Assembly: GCF_039526385.1 (NCBI RefSeq)
Contig: NZ_BAAAIX010000033.1
Span: forward strand, 62,001-126,000
Length of the DNA: 64,000 bases
Direction of reading: 5' to 3'
Origin: Luteococcus peritonei
GTDB lineage: Bacteria > Actinomycetota > Actinomycetes > Propionibacteriales > Propionibacteriaceae
Shown here: positions 60,244 through 64,000 of the stretch, piece by piece
How positions within the stretch are numbered: position 1 is the stretch's first letter
Layout of the letters: every line of letters begins with the position of its first letter
Program-made: the position numbers and the translations under genes
Notes under the pieces: model-generated
What the model saw: only the letters and a program-made list of their open reading frames with translations
The model's database searches: none
Told to the model about the DNA's origin: nothing

Positions 60244-62553
60244 ATGGACCCCATGACCACCCCACGTATTCGCCTGGCCCTCGCCGCACTCGGCTCGGCC
60301 GCGCTCATGATGCCCCTGACCACCGTCTCAGCCGGGGCCGCTCCCGCTGATCGGGCCGACCGTCCGGCCGACACCGTGCGCACCACGGTGCCCACGCTCG
60401 AGGCGCGCACCCAGCTCTCCGCCGACCACCTGGCCAAGGGTCCCGCCTCCGGCGCCAAGATGAGCCCGGCCAACGGTCGCAAGGGCCCCTTCCCCGGCCA
60501 GGTCATCCCCGGCTTCTCTGCCATGGCGGAGATCGGCGACGGCACCTTCTGGGGCATGCCGGACAACGGCTTCGGCGCCAAGAACAATTCCGACGACTTC
60601 CTGCTGCGCATCTACCGCGTCAAGCCCAACTGGGAAACCTCCACGGGCGGTTCCGGCCAGATGCAGGTGCAGTCCTTCGTCCAGCTGCGCGATCCGAACC
60701 ACCTGATCGACTGGAAGATCACCAACCAGAACACTCGGGGCCGCAACCTCACCGGCGCCGACTTCGACGTCGAGTCGCTGGTGGTCAACCGCGACGGCTC
60801 CTTCTGGATCGGCGAGGAGTTCGGCCCCTACCTGCTGCACTTCAGCCGCGACGGCGTGCTGCTGCGCGACCCCGTGCCGATGCCCTACCCGGGCCGCAAG
60901 GGCGTGCAGGTGAAGAGCCCCGGCAACCCCACCCTGGCTGCGGGCGAGACCCCCAACCTGCGCAGCTCGAAGGGCTTCGAGGCGATGGCCGCCAGCCGCA
61001 ACGGCCGCTACCTGTACCCGATCCTCGAGGGCTACCTCGACGGCGCCGACAAGCGCACCCGCGTGATCAGCCAGTTCGACACCCGCCTGAACCGCTACAC
61101 CGGCCGCACCTGGAACTACCAGACCGACACCGACGACAACCTGGTGGGCGATGCCTTCATGACCCGCGAGGGCAGCCTGCTGGTGCTGGAGCGTGACGAC
61201 TTCTGGGGCTCGAAGTCGGTCACCAAGCGCGTCTACGAGGTGAAGCTGAACAAGACCGAGCGCGACGGCTTCCTGGCCAAGCAGCTGGTCGTCGACCTGC
61301 TGAAGATCGACGACCCCGCTGGCATCGGCACGAAGACCGACGGCGAGGCCTACGGCGTCGGCAAGACCTTCAGCTTCCCCTTCCAGAGCGTCGAGACCGT
61401 GGTCCAGCTGGCCGACGGCCGGCTGCTCTTCGCCGACGACAACAACTACCCCGGCAACGACGCCCGTCGTGCCGGCGTCCCGGACAACACCGAGATGATC
61501 GTGGTGGACCTCAAGCGCAAGAAGGTGGCCGCCAACCCGGCCGAGCACACCGTCTTCGCCCACCGCGGCGCCTCCGGCTACCGCCCCGAGCACACCCTGG
61601 CCGCCTACGAGCTGGCCATCCAGCAGTGCGCCGACTACATCGAGCCCGACCTGGTCAGCACCTCCGACGGCGTGCTGGTGGACCGCCACGAGAACGACAT
61701 CACCGGCACCACCGACGTCGCCACCCGCGCCGAGTTCGCCGGCCGCAAGAAGACCAAGGTGATCGACGGCTCGAAGATCACCGGCTGGTTCACCGAGGAC
61801 TTCACCCTCGCTGAGCTGCGCACCCTGCGTGCCAAGGAGCGCCTGCCCAAGATCCGTCCGGAGTCGGCCCGCTACGACGGCCTCTACCAGGTGCCCACCT
61901 TCGAGGAGGTCGTCGACCTGGCCCGTCGCTCGAAGACCTGCTCCGGCAAGCCGGTGGGCGTGATCCCCGAGATCAAGCACGGCACCTACTTCGACTCCAT
62001 CGGCCTGAGCCAGGAGGAGGACACCGTCGCCACGCTGGAGGCGGCCGGCTACGGCAGGAAGAAGTCGCCGGTGGTGATCCAGTCCTTCGAGGTGGGCAAC
62101 CTCAAGGAGCTGAACCAGATGACCAAGGTTGACCTGGTGCAGCTGATCGACTGCTCCGGCGCCCCCGCGGACCTGGAGGCGGCCGGATCCACCACCACCT
62201 ACAAGGACATGGTGACCCCGGCCGGTATGAAGGCGGTGGCGAAGTACGCCGACTCGGTGGGCCTGTGCAAGGACGTGATGATCCCCAAGAAGGCCGACGG
62301 CTCGCTGGGCAGCCCCACCGACGCCATCGACAACGCCCATGCCGCGGGCCTGGACGTCACCGGCTGGACCTTCCGCGCGGAGAACAACTTCCTGCCCGCC
62401 AACTTCGACTCCTCGGCCGACCCGGCCGCCCACGGTGACATGAAGGGCGAGATCAAGACCTTCCTGGCCGCGGGCATGGACCACGTCTTCAGCGACCAGC
62501 CCGACGTGGCGGTGCAGGCGGTGCGAGAGTTCGCCGCCGAGCAGCAGCGCTGA
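60244..62553 (+). CDS. secreted phytase-like / glycerophosphodiester phosphodiesterase fusion
   Basis: A 769-residue secreted two-domain enzyme. Residues 1-35 are a signal peptide (SAGAAPADR cleavage region). Residues about 70-425 match the phytase-like esterase domain (GTFWGMPDNGFGAK, FDVESLVVNRDGSFWIGEEFGPYL). From about 435 the GDPD TIM barrel begins with VFAHRGASGYRPEHTLAAYELA (catalytic His, Arg and Glu), then EPDLVSTSDGVLVDRHE (metal Glu/Asp and the second catalytic His). It should release phosphate or glycerol phosphate from external phosphodiesters. GAAGG stands before the ATG; a second ATG at 60253 is possible. Confidence 0.92.
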   Translation: MDPMTTPRIRLALAALGSAALMMPLTTVSAGAAPADRADRPADTVRTTVPTLEARTQLSADHLAKGPASGAKMSPANGRKGPFPGQVIPGFSAMAEIGDGTFWGMPDNGFGAKNNSDDFLLRIYRVKPNWETSTGGSGQMQVQSFVQLRDPNHLIDWKITNQNTRGRNLTGADFDVESLVVNRDGSFWIGEEFGPYLLHFSRDGVLLRDPVPMPYPGRKGVQVKSPGNPTLAAGETPNLRSSKGFEAMAASRNGRYLYPILEGYLDGADKRTRVISQFDTRLNRYTGRTWNYQTDTDDNLVGDAFMTREGSLLVLERDDFWGSKSVTKRVYEVKLNKTERDGFLAKQLVVDLLKIDDPAGIGTKTDGEAYGVGKTFSFPFQSVETVVQLADGRLLFADDNNYPGNDARRAGVPDNTEMIVVDLKRKKVAANPAEHTVFAHRGASGYRPEHTLAAYELAIQQCADYIEPDLVSTSDGVLVDRHENDITGTTDVATRAEFAGRKKTKVIDGSKITGWFTEDFTLAELRTLRAKERLPKIRPESARYDGLYQVPTFEEVVDLARRSKTCSGKPVGVIPEIKHGTYFDSIGLSQEEDTVATLEAAGYGRKKSPVVIQSFEVGNLKELNQMTKVDLVQLIDCSGAPADLEAAGSTTTYKDMVTPAGMKAVAKYADSVGLCKDVMIPKKADGSLGSPTDAIDNAHAAGLDVTGWTFRAENNFLPANFDSSADPAAHGDMKGEIKTFLAAGMDHVFSDQPDVAVQAVREFAAEQQR

Positions 62554-62619
62554 GCCGGGCCCCGGGCCCGGTGCTGCCGCAGCCGGTGCAGCCGGGGACC
62601 GATGGCCCCATGACGACGG

Positions 62620-62652
62620 CGAGGCCCGCATCCGTACAGGATGCGGGCCTCG
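62620..62652. terminator. bidirectional hairpin terminator
   Basis: CGAGGCCCGCATCC and GGATGCGGGCCTCG form a perfect 14-bp stem with a 5-nt loop between the convergent GDPD gene and the small secreted-peptide gene. Confidence 0.88.
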
Positions 62653-62734
62653 TGGTCTGTGCAACCGGTGGTCTCTGGTCTCGGGGGCGGGCCAGGGGGG
62701 CCGGTCGGGGTCGTCGTCGAGTGGGGTGGAAGGG

Positions 62735-62914
62735 TCAGGAGACCCAGATGATGCGGGCCTTGCCGTCCTGGACGGTCTTGAAGGACGAGCTGGTCAGCAA
62801 CTTGGAGGACTGGTCGGTGCTGGCAGCCTGCGCGGGGCCGGCAGCCAGGCCGAGGCCCAGGGCGATCGCGGGAACGATGGCGGCAAACTTCTTGCTGTAC
62901 TGCGAAATGGTCAT
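62735..62914 (-). CDS. 59-residue secreted peptide
   Basis: A small gene found by translating the minus strand directly. The peptide begins MTISQYSKKFAAIVPAIALG, continues through LGLAAGPAQA (a clear signal peptide with an AQA cleavage site) and leaves a mature part of about 28 residues: ASTDQSSKLLTSSSFKTVQ then DGKARIIWVS. TAGATT (62921-62926) lies 6 nt before the ATG, the leaderless pattern of this genome. A terminator follows at 62652-62620. No family is recognised. Confidence 0.7.
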   Translation of the reverse strand: MTISQYSKKFAAIVPAIALGLGLAAGPAQAASTDQSSKLLTSSSFKTVQDGKARIIWVS

Positions 62915-62963
62915 GGCAGGAATCTAGGACGAGCGCTCAGGAATCCCGCAGCTCAACGTGAGC

Positions 62964-63653
62964 CTACGGTTGAGGCTTCACCAGTCCGGCGTCATAGGCC
63001 AGCACCACCATCTGTACCCGGTCGCGCAGCCCCAGCTTGGCGAGGATGTGGCCGATGTGGGTCTTCACGGTGGCCTCGGCCAGGAAGAGCTTGCCGGCGA
63101 TCTCGCCATTGGTCAGCCCCAGGCCCACCTCGGTGAGCACCTCGCGCTCCCGCTCGGTGAGCACCTCCAGCCGCTGCCGGGCCTCCTGGTCACCGCCCTG
63201 GCCGCCCTGGGGCAGGCTGGGCAGGAAGCGCTCCAGCAACCGTCGGGTGGCCGACGGCGCCACCACTGCCTCACCGGAGTGCACCGAGCGGATCGCGGCC
63301 AGCAGTTCGGCCGGCCCGGCGTCCTTGAGCAGGAAGCCCGCCGCGCCGGCCTGCAGGGCCGCGTAGACGTACTCGTCGAGGTCGAAGGTGGTCAGCACCA
63401 GCACCCGACGGCCGGGCTGGTCCCCGGCAGCCTCGCGGATCCGACGGGTGGCCTCCACCCCGTCCATCACCGGCATCCGGATGTCCATCAGCACCACGTC
63501 GGGCGCCAGCTCGGCGGCCATCGCGACGGCCTGGCTGCCGTCGCCGGCCTCGCCGGCCACCTCCATGTCGGCCTGGGCGTCGAGCACCATGCGGAAGCCG
63601 GTGCGCACCATGGCCTGGTCGTCGGCCAGCAGCAGGCGGATGGGTTCGGTCAT
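62964..63653 (-). CDS. two-component response regulator, NarL/LuxR type
   Basis: A 229-residue regulator. The receiver has LLADDQ and the phospho-acceptor Asp in VVLMDIRMPVMDG, with LTTFD and FLLKDAGP. The LuxR-type DNA-binding domain is LTEREREVLTEVGLGLTNGEIA and VKTHIGHILAKLGLRDRVQ. Its ATG overlaps the kinase stop (ATGA). It is about two-thirds identical by eye to the regulator at 34028, including the ATRRLLE linker, so the two are paralogues. Confidence 0.94.
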   Translation of the reverse strand: MTEPIRLLLADDQAMVRTGFRMVLDAQADMEVAGEAGDGSQAVAMAAELAPDVVLMDIRMPVMDGVEATRRIREAAGDQPGRRVLVLTTFDLDEYVYAALQAGAAGFLLKDAGPAELLAAIRSVHSGEAVVAPSATRRLLERFLPSLPQGGQGGDQEARQRLEVLTEREREVLTEVGLGLTNGEIAGKLFLAEATVKTHIGHILAKLGLRDRVQMVVLAYDAGLVKPQP

Positions 63654-64000
63654 CGGTTCTCTCCTGTGGATGGGATGTGGGCCAGTACCTCGAAGCCGCC
63701 GCCGGCGCGGGGACGGGCCACCAGCGTGCCACCCCAGGCGGCGACGCGCTCCCGCATGCCCACCACGCCGTGGCCCTGGCCGTCGCTGGTGGTGGCGCCG
63801 CGTCCGGTGTCGCGAACGGCCACGTCCAGACCCTCGGGGGAGTGGGCCAGGCAGACGTCGACGCTGGCGCCGGGGCCGGCATGCTTCATGACATTGGTGA
63901 GCGACTCCTGCACCACGCGGTAGGCCGCCATCTCGGCTCCGGTGCTCAGCGGCGGATGCGCGGCGGGATCGCCGACGGTGGTGCAGCGCGCCGGGATGCC
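63650..64000 (-). CDS. two-component sensor histidine kinase, C-terminal fragment
   Basis: The C-terminal 116 or so residues of a HisKA_3-type kinase that runs off the right edge. The visible HATPase domain has VVQESLTNVMKHAG (N-box), VAVRDTGRGA and GQGHGVVGMRERVAAW (G-boxes). The layout equals that of the kinase at 34687-35922. The sensor part and the His are outside the window. Confidence 0.9.
   Translation of the reverse strand, partial: GIPARCTTVGDPAAHPPLSTGAEMAAYRVVQESLTNVMKHAGPGASVDVCLAHSPEGLDVAVRDTGRGATTSDGQGHGVVGMRERVAAWGGTLVARPRAGGGFEVLAHIPSTGENR

Overview
The window is very GC-rich, uses many GTG starts, and carries typical actinobacterial families: a lipB-lipA pair, DUF1707, DUF6394, YhgE/Pip and MMPL membrane proteins, and NarL-type two-component pairs. 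At least nine genes have a TANNNT-like hexamer 6-7 nt before the start codon, the pattern of leaderless actinobacterial mRNAs. It looks like a chromosomal segment of a high-GC actinobacterium, perhaps of the Propionibacteriales; the family is inferred from gene content only. No tRNA, rRNA, CRISPR array, insertion sequence or phage gene was recognised.

Layout. 1-4.7 kb: start of an alpha-amylase-family gene, acylphosphatase, a cation diffusion facilitator, an LEA-like Ala/Lys-rich protein, then small minus-strand genes (unknown protein, zinc metallopeptidase, nucleotidyltransferase, DUF1707). 4.8-11 kb: an ArgE-like deacetylase coupled to an MHS transporter, an APC permease and a PutP-like symporter. 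11-16.4 kb: lipB-lipA, a small unknown gene, an MFS carrier, an old-yellow-enzyme oxidoreductase and a small unknown gene. 16.9-24.2 kb: an FtsX/MacB-type ABC exporter, a gluconate permease, and a C26 amidohydrolase coupled to an APC permease.

24.2-33.8 kb is a carbohydrate region: a glycogen-debranching-like enzyme, a divergent LacI regulator, a sugar ABC importer without its ATPase, then a nucleotidyltransferase, a galactokinase-like GHMP kinase and a UDP-glucose-4-epimerase-like enzyme with overlapping ends. This resembles a Leloir route in which a pyrophosphorylase-type enzyme replaces GalT. 34-39.4 kb: a two-component system, a 750-bp intergenic region holding a row of six covarying G-loop mini-hairpins followed by a perfect hairpin, a DUF1349 protein and a large unknown protein.

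39.4-40.3 kb is an AT-richer patch with two apparently frameshifted genes. 40.3-44.1 kb: a hemerythrin protein, a K+ channel with RCK domains next to DUF6394, and a divergent sigma-like gene with a one-TM partner. 44.2-48.1 kb: an operon of two Gfo/Idh/MocA dehydrogenases flanked by two xylose-isomerase-like TIM barrels, probably for a sugar, polyol or 3-keto-glycoside. 48.4-57.3 kb: two TetR regulators with related operators, a cytochrome-b5-like protein, a PI-PLC-like protein, a VOC protein, an MMPL transporter carrying a degenerate ABC-ATPase-like tail, and a YhgE/Pip protein. 57.4-64 kb: a Nei-like DNA glycosylase, two secreted phosphodiesterase-type enzymes (the second behind a PhoP-like triple repeat), a 59-residue secreted peptide, and a second two-component system cut by the window end.
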